Source of the DNA: DAISLF01 sp964517345
Lineage (GTDB): Bacteria > Patescibacteriota > Gracilibacteria > Peribacterales > Peribacteraceae
Direction of reading: 5' to 3'
Length of the DNA: 25,867 bases
Assembly (NCBI GenBank): GCA_964517345.1
Contig: CAZFBZ010000020.1
Span: 1 to 25,867, forward strand
Positions within the stretch are counted from its first letter, which is position 1; each line of letters begins with the position of its first letter. This document shows, in pieces, positions 6,768-14,362 of this stretch. Below the pieces are notes generated by a model. That model ran no database searches, was not told where the DNA came from, and saw only the letters and a program-made list of their open reading frames with translations. The position numbers and the translations under genes were made by a program.

Positions 6768-8414
6768 ATGAAAGCCTCCGACATGTTCGTTCGCCAGCTG
6801 GAAGAGGAAGGAGTGACGCATATTTTCGGCGTTCCGGGCGAGGAGAATTTGGATCTACTGGAGAGTCTGCGCACCTCGGGGAAGATCACGTTCGTCATCT
6901 GCCGCCACGAGCAGGCCGCCGCGTTCATGGCAGCGACGTGGGGGCGTCTCACGGGGAGAGCCGGAGTCTGCCTCAGTACGCTCGGGCCCGGTGCCACCAA
7001 TCTTGTTACCGGCATCGCGCACGCGCAGCTCTGCGGTTTTCCGCTGTTGGCAATCACGGGGCAGAAGGGCCTGCGCGAGAACGTGCAGGGCGCGTTTCAG
7101 TTGGTGGATGTCGTCGACATGATGCGTCCGCTCACCAAGTCCGCGCGCATGATCGCCACGCCGCGCAAAGTCGTGTCCATCGTGCATGACGCCGTCCACC
7201 TCGCCGAGAGCGAGCGTCCCGGTGCTACGCATGTCGAACTGCCCGAGGACATCGCGGGTGAGGAGATGAAAGAGATGAAAGTCCACGTGCGTCATACTCA
7301 GCAGCTGACACCGCCGGATCCGCAATTCGTGCAGGAGGCCAGGACACGCCTGGAACGCGCCAAGCGGCCGTTTGTCATCGTTGCAGGCGGCGCGAACAGA
7401 CCAGGGGTCGCCGAAGCCCTCAAGACGTTCGCCGACCGCACGGGCATTCCGGTCGTGTCTACCCAAATGGGCAAAGGTCTGCTGGATGACGAGCATCCCT
7501 GCTCGCTCTTCGCCACCGGCATCCACAAGCGCGATTACGTGCACTGCGGCCTGCATCGCGCCGATCTGGTCATCACCGTCGGCTACGACGTCGTGGAGCA
7601 TCCGCCCAGCGTCTGGAACCCGGACGGCGACAAACCCATCATCCACGTCGGCTACACCCCGGCTCGCAGCGACGAGTACTACAACTCCACAGTCGATCTC
7701 ACGGGCGACATCCGCCAGTCGCTGCTCGCGCTCTCCGAGGGTATGACGCCCGCGCCCGGCCGCTCCGAGGAAGTGAAGCGCCTGCGCGATTTTCTCATCG
7801 AGCATCTCCATGATCGCGACAAGGACGACCGTTTCCCGCTCATCCCGCAGCGCATCGTCGCTGATGTTCGCTCCGTGATGGGTTCCGACGACATCGTCTC
7901 ACTGGATAACGGCATCTACAAAGTCTGGTTCGCGCGCAACTATCCCTGCCGCAAGCCTCTCACGCTGCTTCTGGATAACTGCCTCGCCACGATGGGCGCG
8001 GGCCTGCCGGTGGCGATGGGTTGCGCCATGCTGCACCCCGAAAAGCGCATACTCGCCGTATGCGGCGACGGGGGATTCATGATGAACAGCCAGGAGATGG
8101 AAACCGCGATCCGCCTCAAGCTCAAACTCACCGTCCTGCTGCTCAACGACAACGCCTACGGGTTCATCCGCTGGAAGCAGCGCAACATGGGCTTCGAGGA
8201 ATTCGGCATGCAGCTGGGCAATCCGGATTTCGTGAAATACGCCGAAGCCTACGGTGCCAAGGCATGGCGCGTGAGCAAGGCGAGCGAGCTCAAGGCACTG
8301 CTCGAGAAATCCTTCGCCGAACCCGGCGTGACGCTGATCGAGTGTCCCATCGACTATTCCGAGAATGCGCGCGTGTTCAACGAAGAATTGGAGCATCTGG
8401 TGTGCCCGGTCTGA
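6768..8414 (+). CDS. ThDP-dependent enzyme of the acetolactate synthase large-subunit family
   Basis: A 548-residue, full-length three-domain ThDP enzyme. The N-terminal PYR domain has IFGVPGEENLDLLESL, the cofactor-activating glutamate in CRHEQAAAFMA (Glu48), and LSTLGPGATNLVTG. The central domain (about 190-320) holds FVIVAGGANRPG. The C-terminal PP domain carries the ThDP/Mg motif from GDGGF (Gly433) to NDNAYG (Asn460). Glu48 argues against glyoxylate carboligase. Family members condense or decarboxylate 2-oxo acids, most often pyruvate to acetolactate. No small regulatory subunit or other ilv gene is nearby. The next gene, 48 nt downstream, is an aldehyde dehydrogenase, so a decarboxylase making an aldehyde is a real alternative. 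A -10 lies 9 nt before the ATG. Confidence 0.9.
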   Translation: MKASDMFVRQLEEEGVTHIFGVPGEENLDLLESLRTSGKITFVICRHEQAAAFMAATWGRLTGRAGVCLSTLGPGATNLVTGIAHAQLCGFPLLAITGQKGLRENVQGAFQLVDVVDMMRPLTKSARMIATPRKVVSIVHDAVHLAESERPGATHVELPEDIAGEEMKEMKVHVRHTQQLTPPDPQFVQEARTRLERAKRPFVIVAGGANRPGVAEALKTFADRTGIPVVSTQMGKGLLDDEHPCSLFATGIHKRDYVHCGLHRADLVITVGYDVVEHPPSVWNPDGDKPIIHVGYTPARSDEYYNSTVDLTGDIRQSLLALSEGMTPAPGRSEEVKRLRDFLIEHLHDRDKDDRFPLIPQRIVADVRSVMGSDDIVSLDNGIYKVWFARNYPCRKPLTLLLDNCLATMGAGLPVAMGCAMLHPEKRILAVCGDGGFMMNSQEMETAIRLKLKLTVLLLNDNAYGFIRWKQRNMGFEEFGMQLGNPDFVKYAEAYGAKAWRVSKASELKALLEKSFAEPGVTLIECPIDYSENARVFNEELEHLVCPV

Positions 8415-8450
8415 TCGGATTTTTTGCCGTTGCCTGACGTCAGTGAGGTG

Positions 8451-8456
8451 TATTCT
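8451..8456 (+). promoter_or_regulatory. -10 element (TATTCT) of the aldehyde dehydrogenase gene
   Basis: TATTCT ends exactly 6 nt before ATG 8463, predicting a leaderless transcript. This favours ATG 8463 over an in-frame start at 8424. Confidence 0.5.
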
Positions 8457-8462
8457 TTTGCC

Positions 8463-9890
8463 ATGCCCACCCTGCCCCTCTACCTCGCCGGCAAGTTCCT
8501 GGAGACCGGCTCCACCCTCGACGTCAAAAGCCCGCATGACGGGTCTGTTTCCGCGACGGTCAGTCAGGCCGGAAAAAAAGAGATCGATCAGGCGCTCAGC
8601 GCCGCGGTCGCCGCGTTCGAGAAGACCCGTGCCCTGGAGCCGCACGAGCGCTCCGGCATCCTGATGCACATCGTCCGCCGCCTGACCGAGCGTCAGGAGG
8701 AATTCGCCAGGGCGCTGACGAGCGAGAACGGTAAGACGATCCGCGAGGCGCGCCACGAGGTCACGCGCGCGATCTCCACGTTCGAGGCTGCCGCGGGCGA
8801 GGCGTGGCGCGTGTACGGCGAGGCCTACGACGCGGGCATCACGGCAGCAGCCAAGGGCCGCCGCCTGCTTGTGCGCAAGTTCCCGGCCGGTCCGGTCGCG
8901 GCTATCGCGCCTTTTAACTTTCCCCTCAACCTTGCCGCGCACAAGATCGCCCCGGCGTTCGCCGTCGGGTGTCCCGTGGTCCTTAAGCCCGCGAGCAAGA
9001 CCCCGCTCACGGCGCTGCTGCTCTCGCAGATCATCGACGAGACCGCGTGGCCCAAGGGCGCGTTCAGTTGCCTGCCCTGCGACCGCGAGGCGGGCCAGAT
9101 GCTGGTGGAGGACGACCGCTGCAAGGTGCTCAGCTTCACCGGTTCGCCGTCGATCGGCTGGACGATGAAAGCGCAGGCCGGACGCAAGAAAGTCGTACTG
9201 GAGCTCGGCGGCAACGCGGGACTCATCTTGGATGCCGGCCCGCACGATTGGGACTGGGTCATCGCACGCGCGATCATCGGCGCGTTTTACCAGGCAGGGC
9301 AGTCCTGCATTTCCGTACAGCGTATCTACTGCCATGCGTCCGTCTACGATGAATTCAAGAAGCGCTTTGTGGAGGCGGCGGGCAGGCTCCGAACCGGTGA
9401 TCCGATGGATGAGAAGACCGATCTCGGACCGCTCATCGATGCCGCGAACAAGAAGCGACTGACCGAATGGGTTGCCGAAGCGGTGTCGATGGGCGCGACG
9501 GTCCTCGCTGGCGGGGACGCGCCCGGCAACGCGATGAAGGCGACGATCCTCGAAGGTGTTCCTCCTGCGGCCAAGTTGTCCTGCGATGAGGCATTCGGCC
9601 CGGTCGCGATCCTGGAAAAAGTCGCGTCGGTTGACGAAGCCATTACCAAAGTGAACGCGTCGCGTTTCGGCCTGCAGTGCGGCATCTTTAGCAACGATTT
9701 CACCGTCATTCAGCGCGCCTTCAACCGCCTTCATGTCGGCGGCCTTGTCGTCAACGACGTGCCGTCTTTCCGCGTCGACCACATGCCATACGGCGGCATC
9801 GGTGATTCCGGCCTCGGCCGCGAAGGCGTGAAATACGCCATGGAAGACATGCTCGAGCCGAAAGTGCTCGTGTATTTCTCTCCGTTCTGA
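8463..9890 (+). CDS. NAD(P)-dependent aldehyde dehydrogenase
   Basis: A 475-residue aldehyde dehydrogenase of normal superfamily length. Catalytic residues are in place: Asn152 (APFNFPLN), Glu247 (LELGGNAG) and the nucleophile Cys282 (GQSCISVQR). KPASKTPL matches the cofactor-binding lysine region, FTGSPSIGW the nucleotide loop, and EAFGPVAIL and MPYGGIGDSGLGREG the C-terminal motifs. It oxidises an aldehyde to an acid or acyl product using NAD(P). The sequence resembles the glyceraldehyde-3-phosphate (GAPN), lactaldehyde and succinate-semialdehyde clades, and I cannot choose between them. The start is ATG 8463, where the first strand MPTLPLYLAGKFLE begins. It follows the ThDP enzyme by 48 nt on the same strand; together they could turn a 2-oxo acid into a carboxylic acid. 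It converges with the operon at 9898 with a 7-nt gap. Confidence 0.92.
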   Translation: MPTLPLYLAGKFLETGSTLDVKSPHDGSVSATVSQAGKKEIDQALSAAVAAFEKTRALEPHERSGILMHIVRRLTERQEEFARALTSENGKTIREARHEVTRAISTFEAAAGEAWRVYGEAYDAGITAAAKGRRLLVRKFPAGPVAAIAPFNFPLNLAAHKIAPAFAVGCPVVLKPASKTPLTALLLSQIIDETAWPKGAFSCLPCDREAGQMLVEDDRCKVLSFTGSPSIGWTMKAQAGRKKVVLELGGNAGLILDAGPHDWDWVIARAIIGAFYQAGQSCISVQRIYCHASVYDEFKKRFVEAAGRLRTGDPMDEKTDLGPLIDAANKKRLTEWVAEAVSMGATVLAGGDAPGNAMKATILEGVPPAAKLSCDEAFGPVAILEKVASVDEAITKVNASRFGLQCGIFSNDFTVIQRAFNRLHVGGLVVNDVPSFRVDHMPYGGIGDSGLGREGVKYAMEDMLEPKVLVYFSPF

Positions 9891-9897
9891 CCTCTGC

Positions 9898-11055
9898 TTA
9901 CTCCCGGTTCACGCTGTAGATGACGTTCTGCTTGCGGACGATCATGTAGAGGCCCGCGAGGCTCAGTGCCACTGCAATCCACATCTCCGGGCCGGACTTC
10001 GGCTGCTGCAGGGTTCCGGCGCCCGCGTGGAGCGCGGCGTTGGCCGGGTTGACCTGGTTTGCCTGGTTCGTGAGTGTGTTGGCCGTGTTCACCGCGGAGA
10101 CAGTGAAGGGGTTGTACGGCACGCCGCCGCTCTGTCCTGTGGTGCTCTGGGTGTTGCCCGAAGCAAGGCCGGTGTTCGCGCTGGAAACGGCGTTGTTTCC
10201 TGTGCGGGACGAGCTCGCACCCTGGCTATTGAGAATGCCGGCGATGCCGGTTCCGGCCGACGAGGACGAACTTGTCGCGCCCTGGTTTCCCGAACTGCTG
10301 CCTGTGCCGCCCGCGTCCCCGCCGGACGAGGATTGTCCGGTGCCGACGATCACGGCCGTGAGGCCGCTGCCGCCGCTTGTGGATCCGGAGGTGCCGGAGA
10401 GCCCTGCTGCGGAACAGTTATAGCTGGCCTCCAATTTGCCCTGTCCGGAGGGAAGGGGGATCCCGTCGGTGCCGCCGAACAGTTTCGATCCCTCGCCCGG
10501 CGTGCTTTCGACGGTGTTCACGCACGGGTTGAGGGACACCGCGACGGTGCCCGTGACGTTCTGCGACGTGATCGAGGTGAACTGATGTTCCTGTTCCAGC
10601 TCGGTCTTGAGAACCTTGAAGGTGAAGCTTGTTCCCGGGAAAACGGCGGGCGTGTAGAGCAGATTGCCGCTGCCGTCATGGAGGGTTTTGGATTCAAAAA
10701 TATGGGGAATCGTCTGGTTGTTGATGATCGTGATGGTATCGCCGGGGCGCGCGATGACGCGGGCCGGCAGCACACCGCCGCTGGTGATGCGGATCACGAT
10801 GCCGTTTAGTACGGCTCCCGTCTGTTGCTGGTTGGACGCCTGGCCCAGAAGCGAAGTCCAGCCCTGCGTGAAGAACAGTCCGAGTCCGAGGACCACGGCG
10901 ATGCCCACGATCGCGGCTGGCATGCGGGATGCGCTGGCGAATGCACGTGTCTCCCCGTCGCCGGCTGTGACGGCGATCTTGGCTGCTGCCGGGACGTTCG
11001 CCGCGGGAGCGCGGTCATCACCGGTGGAATGCCAGTGGGGGTGCAGGTCGCTCAT
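9898..11055 (-). CDS. Membrane protein with degenerate cupredoxin-like domain and Ser/Gly/Thr linker
   Basis: A 385-residue protein and the last gene of the three-gene operon. Residues 1-45 are polar and 46-64 form a membrane segment (AAIVGIAVVLGLGLFF). Residues about 80-176 look like a cupredoxin beta-sandwich: VLPARVIARPGDTITIINN, TIPHIFES (His118), then HQFTSITSQNVTGTVAV. Aligned to the usual C-xx-H-P-x-M-x-G copper loop, this gives Ser161, Ser164 and Val167, so three of four copper ligands are missing. A long Ser/Gly/Thr/Asn-rich linker (about 195-340) leads to a second membrane segment near the C-terminus (MWIAVALSLAGLYMIV) preceded by SGPE and followed by basic RK. ATG 11055 overlaps the upstream stop as ATGA, which implies translational coupling. 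It is probably a surface-exposed structural or binding protein rather than an electron carrier. Confidence 0.78.
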   Translation of the reverse strand: MSDLHPHWHSTGDDRAPAANVPAAAKIAVTAGDGETRAFASASRMPAAIVGIAVVLGLGLFFTQGWTSLLGQASNQQQTGAVLNGIVIRITSGGVLPARVIARPGDTITIINNQTIPHIFESKTLHDGSGNLLYTPAVFPGTSFTFKVLKTELEQEHQFTSITSQNVTGTVAVSLNPCVNTVESTPGEGSKLFGGTDGIPLPSGQGKLEASYNCSAAGLSGTSGSTSGGSGLTAVIVGTGQSSSGGDAGGTGSSSGNQGATSSSSSAGTGIAGILNSQGASSSRTGNNAVSSANTGLASGNTQSTTGQSGGVPYNPFTVSAVNTANTLTNQANQVNPANAALHAGAGTLQQPKSGPEMWIAVALSLAGLYMIVRKQNVIYSVNRE

Positions 11056-12320
11056 GGGCGGAGGAGAACGGCGGAAGCGCCGAACTGGCGGCGGAGGGCA
11101 ATCAGCGTTCCGATCACGGCGGAGCCGACGACGAGGAAGATCAGGGGAGAGGGGATGCCGGCTTCACCGGCAACGATCGGCTGGTTCTGCGCCGGGTTCT
11201 GCGGTGCGACGGTGTTGCCGAGCGTGGCGGACAGGTCCTGCGGAATGCCGATCAGCGGCGCGGTCGATGTCGCGGGACTGCCGATCTTCACGGCCACTTC
11301 CTGGCTGAACGCGCTTTCCTGGTCCTGCTGGTTCACGGCGCGGACGGCGGCGTAGTAGGTGGTGCCCTGCGTCAGGTCGCGGATGGCGAGACTGAGCGCG
11401 GAAGCGGGCAGGCTGCGGCGCTGGATATAGCGGCCGATCTGGGTTCCGTAATAGATGTTGTAGCCCTTTACCTGCGTCGACTTGAGCTCATCCCAGGCGA
11501 TGTAGAGCGCGCTGTTCTCGGTCGTTACTTTGACGTTCTGCACTTGCAGGAGCGTGAACGCGGTGGTCGTTGGCTGCGCGACGGTTCCGGCTGCGGACGA
11601 GGACTGTCCCGCCGTGAGCGGGGCCGCGGAAGATCCGGCAGCTCCGGCGACGGACGAGCGGGCCGAGGACACCGCCGAGCCCGTCGAGGTCACGGGCACG
11701 GGCGCCGTCACCCGAACGACGAGCGCACCGATGGTATCCGAGAGGATGTTCTGATCCGGAGCGTCCTTGACGATGGCGAACGTGTGACCGGTGATACCGG
11801 ACTTGAGATCGTAGAAGCCCATCGGCGTCTTGCCGCCGGCCGGGACTTTCTTGATGGTCATCTGGATGCGGGCCACGCGCAGCGCACCTTCGACGGGCTC
11901 GGCGCCTTCCTCGCTGCCGGCCGAAATCTTGATGTATCCGTCTTTTGCGTCAAAATCGCTCTCGCCGGGCGTCGGCAGAGGGAGCTTCTCGGAGATCTTA
12001 ATGGAGACGCCTTCCAATGCTTCGGTGTCATACGAGAGCCACGCGCGGACGCGGCGGATGCCTTTCTGCTCGGGGTTCGAGAGGATCAGATCCAGGTCCA
12101 GCGTGTCGCCGGGCTTGAGCAATCCGGTCTGCAGGGACGTCGGATCGGCGACGTCGAACAGCGGACACTTGGTCTGGTCGGCCAGTTCGCAGTGCGGGCG
12201 CAGGTAGAGCGTCCCGGGGCCGGTCGCCGATGCGAACGGCGGCAGCATCAGGAGCATCATGGCGCCCAGAACGAGTCCGATCGCCGCCTTAAGCCGGTGG
12301 CTGCTGGTGGGCCTCGTCAC
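11052..12320 (-). CDS. Surface protein with cohesin-like and fibronectin type III domains
   Basis: A 422-residue exported membrane protein, second in the operon. The N-terminal hydrophobic segment (AAIGLVLGAMMLLMLPPFASA) is a signal peptide. Residues about 55-205 fit a cohesin-type beta-sandwich: LKPGDTLDLDLILSN, VRAWLSYDTEALEGV, DGYIKISAG, LRVARIQMTIKKV and MGFYDL. A Ser/Ala linker (about 210-250) leads to a fibronectin type III domain at about 256-345 (LYIAWDELKSTQVKGYNIYYG, then TYYAAVRAVNQQDQES). A second linker precedes a C-terminal membrane segment (PLIFLVVGSAVIGTLIAL) and RR. The start is GTG 12320, 4 nt after the stop of the dockerin-like gene, so translation is probably coupled. Cohesins bind dockerins, and the adjacent gene encodes a dockerin-like pair of calcium loops. 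The cohesin call is from pattern only; a generic adhesion domain is possible. Confidence 0.75.
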   Translation of the reverse strand: MTRPTSSHRLKAAIGLVLGAMMLLMLPPFASATGPGTLYLRPHCELADQTKCPLFDVADPTSLQTGLLKPGDTLDLDLILSNPEQKGIRRVRAWLSYDTEALEGVSIKISEKLPLPTPGESDFDAKDGYIKISAGSEEGAEPVEGALRVARIQMTIKKVPAGGKTPMGFYDLKSGITGHTFAIVKDAPDQNILSDTIGALVVRVTAPVPVTSTGSAVSSARSSVAGAAGSSAAPLTAGQSSSAAGTVAQPTTTAFTLLQVQNVKVTTENSALYIAWDELKSTQVKGYNIYYGTQIGRYIQRRSLPASALSLAIRDLTQGTTYYAAVRAVNQQDQESAFSQEVAVKIGSPATSTAPLIGIPQDLSATLGNTVAPQNPAQNQPIVAGEAGIPSPLIFLVVGSAVIGTLIALRRQFGASAVLLRP

Positions 12321-12324
12321 GGGA

Positions 12325-12699
12325 TCAGCGCGAAGAAAGGGTGTGGAGCACGCGGAGCGTGTCTTTGTATGTCAGCTGGAAGTCGCCGTCGGTGTCGCCC
12401 GACCGGATCTGCTCCGAGGTCGGAACCTCGAGGCCTTCGGCGCACTCCAGGATCAGCGCGGCGTCGTTGACGTCGAGCCGGCCGTCTCCCGTGATGTCGC
12501 CTTTCAGCGAGACGCGCATGGCGTCAGACACCACGGCAGCCTGGCTGGTGCCGAAGGGGTGAACCTCGCCCGCGGTCTGGAGACCGGCGGAAAAGGCGGC
12601 GACCGCGCAGAGCGTGGCGAAGCCGATGGACCGTGCGCGAGACGCACGGATGAACCGGACGAGCCGGCTCTGGAGGGTGGGGGTGTGTGTTTTGCGCAT
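12325..12699 (-). CDS. Exported dockerin-like protein
   Basis: A 124-residue protein, first gene of the operon. An N-terminal basic region and hydrophobic segment (SIGFATLCAVAAFSAGL, about residues 24-40) act as a signal peptide or anchor. The C-terminal half has two calcium-loop/helix repeats of type I dockerin form: GDITGDGRLDVNDAALIL and, about 32 residues on, GDTDGDFQLTYKDTLRVL. Each keeps Asp at positions 1, 5 and 12 of the loop, with the expected helix after it. Dockerins bind cohesin domains, and the next gene encodes a cohesin-like domain. The dockerin is essentially the whole mature protein; no catalytic domain is attached, unlike in cellulosomes. A TATACT -10 lies 10 nt before ATG 12699. 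The stop is 4 nt before the next start. Confidence 0.8.
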   Translation of the reverse strand: MRKTHTPTLQSRLVRFIRASRARSIGFATLCAVAAFSAGLQTAGEVHPFGTSQAAVVSDAMRVSLKGDITGDGRLDVNDAALILECAEGLEVPTSEQIRSGDTDGDFQLTYKDTLRVLHTLSSR

Positions 12700-12709
12700 A
12701 AATCAGATC

Positions 12710-12715
12710 AGTATA
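12710..12715 (-). promoter_or_regulatory. -10 element (TATACT) of the dockerin-cohesin-cupredoxin operon
   Basis: TATACT on the minus strand ends 10 nt before ATG 12699, predicting a leader of about 4 nt. No separate promoter is visible before the two downstream genes, which are translationally coupled. Confidence 0.5.
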
Positions 12716-12824
12716 GGCTTTTTTCGTGTTTTTCTCAATCCGCCACGCGTTGACCAGTCCTGCATCATATAGTCTGATAGTGCTTCAGTCCGGCAGGCGT
12801 TTTGCCGCTTGCGGCTGAGCATTT

Positions 12825-12833
12825 TGGTATAGT
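12825..12833 (+). promoter_or_regulatory. Extended -10 (TGG-TATAGT) of holA
   Basis: TATAGT (12828-12833) preceded by TGG ends exactly 6 nt before GTG 12840, predicting a leaderless transcript. There is no -35 at the proper distance. Confidence 0.6.
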
Positions 12834-12839
12834 CCGGGG

Positions 12840-13811
12840 GTGGCGCAGATCTATTTCTTCACTGGGGAAAACGCCTTCCAGCTCCGGGAGGAGCGCCGCC
12901 AGTGGATTGCGCGCTTTGCGGCGAAGCATGGCGAAGAGAACTTGCTGCGGCTGGATGCGCCTTCAGTGACCTTCCGCGCGCTTCTCGACGAGGTCGGCGT
13001 GGCCCCGTTCATCGCGGCCAAACGCCTCGTGGTGGTGGATGGCACCCCGCGGTTCGATAAGGAAGAAGTCGAGTCGCTGCCCCAGCTTATGCATCCGGAC
13101 TGTCTGCTGCTCCTGTGCGACGGCAAGCCCGACAAACGCCTCGGCGGCGCGAAGGCGTTTTTGAAGATCGCCGAAACCAAGGAATTCACCCCGCTGGAGG
13201 GACGCCCGCTGCGCGACTGGATGAAGGTATACGCTGCGGCGAACGGTTCGCGTCTGGAGGATGCCGCTGTCGATCGCCTGCTGGAGATCGCGGGAACCGA
13301 GCAGCAGATGCTTGCGCAGGAAATTCAAAAGCTGTGCACCGCCCATCCCGGCGGCCCCATTGCACCGGCGGATGTCGACCGTCTGGCAGTTCCCTCGGGG
13401 GAACAGGAAGTTTGGCGCCTGACGAATCTGCTGTCGCAAGGCAGGATTCCTGACGCGCTGCTCTACGCCCGCACGCTGACGCAGCAGGGTGAGGATCCGT
13501 TTTCGCTCTGGGCCATTCTGCTTTGGATGCTGCGCTCGCTGGTATCCGTCAAGGCGGCCGTGGACGGCGGTCAGCGCAATCCCGCGCGCATCGCCTCGGA
13601 GGCCGGTGTGCCGTTTCCGACGGCTCGCACTCTCCAGCCCTATGCCGAGAAAATATCCATCAAACGCCTGGCTGCACTGGTCGACTGGGCCGCGAACGCC
13701 GATATCCAGCTGAAAACCGGCGGCTACCGGGCCACCGGTGAAGCCCCGCAGGAAATGACGGCTCTAGTCGATGTGTTTATCCTGCGCTGCGGCGCGTTGG
13801 CAGCGGGATGA
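12840..13811 (+). CDS. holA: DNA polymerase III subunit delta
   Basis: A 323-residue protein that fits HolA, the clamp-loader subunit that opens the sliding clamp. It begins with the typical strand and loop IYFFTGENAFQLREER, continues with the domain I pattern (FIAAKRLVVVDG, DCLLLLCDGKPDKR, LRDWMKVYAA) and the domain II element LLEIAGTEQQMLAQEIQKL. The C-terminal helical collar domain has VWRLTNLLSQGRIPDAL, EDPFSLWAILLWMLRSL and a late helix with IQLKTG. Length is normal. The start codon is GTG 12840, fixed by the extended -10 exactly 6 nt upstream; no Shine-Dalgarno site is present. The gene is divergent from the dockerin operon and convergent with the gene ending at 13892. Other clamp-loader genes are not in the window. 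Confidence 0.9.
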   Translation: MAQIYFFTGENAFQLREERRQWIARFAAKHGEENLLRLDAPSVTFRALLDEVGVAPFIAAKRLVVVDGTPRFDKEEVESLPQLMHPDCLLLLCDGKPDKRLGGAKAFLKIAETKEFTPLEGRPLRDWMKVYAAANGSRLEDAAVDRLLEIAGTEQQMLAQEIQKLCTAHPGGPIAPADVDRLAVPSGEQEVWRLTNLLSQGRIPDALLYARTLTQQGEDPFSLWAILLWMLRSLVSVKAAVDGGQRNPARIASEAGVPFPTARTLQPYAEKISIKRLAALVDWAANADIQLKTGGYRATGEAPQEMTALVDVFILRCGALAAG

Positions 13812-13891
13812 CGAGGAGAGCAAAGATTGCATAAAAAAGATCCTGACAAACGACCTGCTCGTGGTTTTCTCCGACTTCATCGTTTTCCCCG

Positions 13892-14317
13892 TCAGGACGC
13901 CTGGTCGATCTGCTTCAGCAGATCCTCGGCTGCCTTGTCCTCTTCCTCCTTATGAGCGGTTTCGGCGGTGGAGCGTTCTTCGCGCTTCTTCTTGCGCTCT
14001 TCCTCCGTCTGCTTGCGCACTTCGTCGCTGCCGATCTTCTCGATCTCGGATTGGTACTTGGCGTCGATCGCTGCGAGCTGCTTTTTCTCGTTCTCCAGAA
14101 TGTCACGCAGGTTCTGGATCTGCTCCGGCGTCATGATCGGCAGGATGTTCACCCAATACTGCCGCTCCTCGTCGTTCATGCTCTCTGAGCCCTTGATGAG
14201 CGTGATCAGGTCCGGGTATTTCTTCTGAATGTCTTCGGGCACTTTCAACGTGCTCGGTTTCACACCTCCTGTTGCTCCTCCCGCAGCCGGCTGCTGTGCG
14301 CTGGTTGTGTCAGCCAT
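13892..14317 (-). CDS. Small coiled-coil protein of unknown function
   Basis: A 141-residue soluble protein that I do not recognise. It opens with a disordered Ala/Gly/Thr segment (residues 1-20). A short helical region follows (VPEDIQKKYPDLITLIKGS, NDEERQYWVNILPIMTPEQI). The second half is a long charged helix, very rich in Glu, Lys and Arg (LRDILENEKKQLAAIDAKYQ onward to QTEEERKKKREE), probably a coiled coil. There is no signal peptide or membrane segment. A TACGCT -10 lies exactly 6 nt before ATG 14317, so the gene has its own leaderless-type promoter despite lying 45 nt downstream of greA. It could be a small structural or regulatory factor; the sequence shows nothing more. Confidence 0.78.
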   Translation of the reverse strand: MADTTSAQQPAAGGATGGVKPSTLKVPEDIQKKYPDLITLIKGSESMNDEERQYWVNILPIMTPEQIQNLRDILENEKKQLAAIDAKYQSEIEKIGSDEVRKQTEEERKKKREERSTAETAHKEEEDKAAEDLLKQIDQAS

Positions 14318-14323
14318 AGGGAT

Positions 14324-14329
14324 AGCGTA
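14324..14329 (-). promoter_or_regulatory. -10 element (TACGCT) of the coiled-coil gene
   Basis: TACGCT on the minus strand ends exactly 6 nt before ATG 14317. It is the same hexamer as at 1182-1187. It lies between the greA stop and this gene. Confidence 0.5.
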
Positions 14330-14362
14330 GAGGGAGGGACCGGGGAGGTAAAGAGGCGCCGA

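Noticed and set aside
7899..9782. A 627-codon open frame on the minus strand opposite the ThDP enzyme and aldehyde dehydrogenase genes.
   Set aside because: It is antisense to two well-supported enzymes and shows no domain, signal peptide or promoter.
12750..12773. TTGACC and TATAGT between the dockerin operon and holA as a second holA promoter.
   Set aside because: The spacer is only about 12 nt, too short for a sigma-70 promoter. The extended -10 at 12825-12833 fits better.
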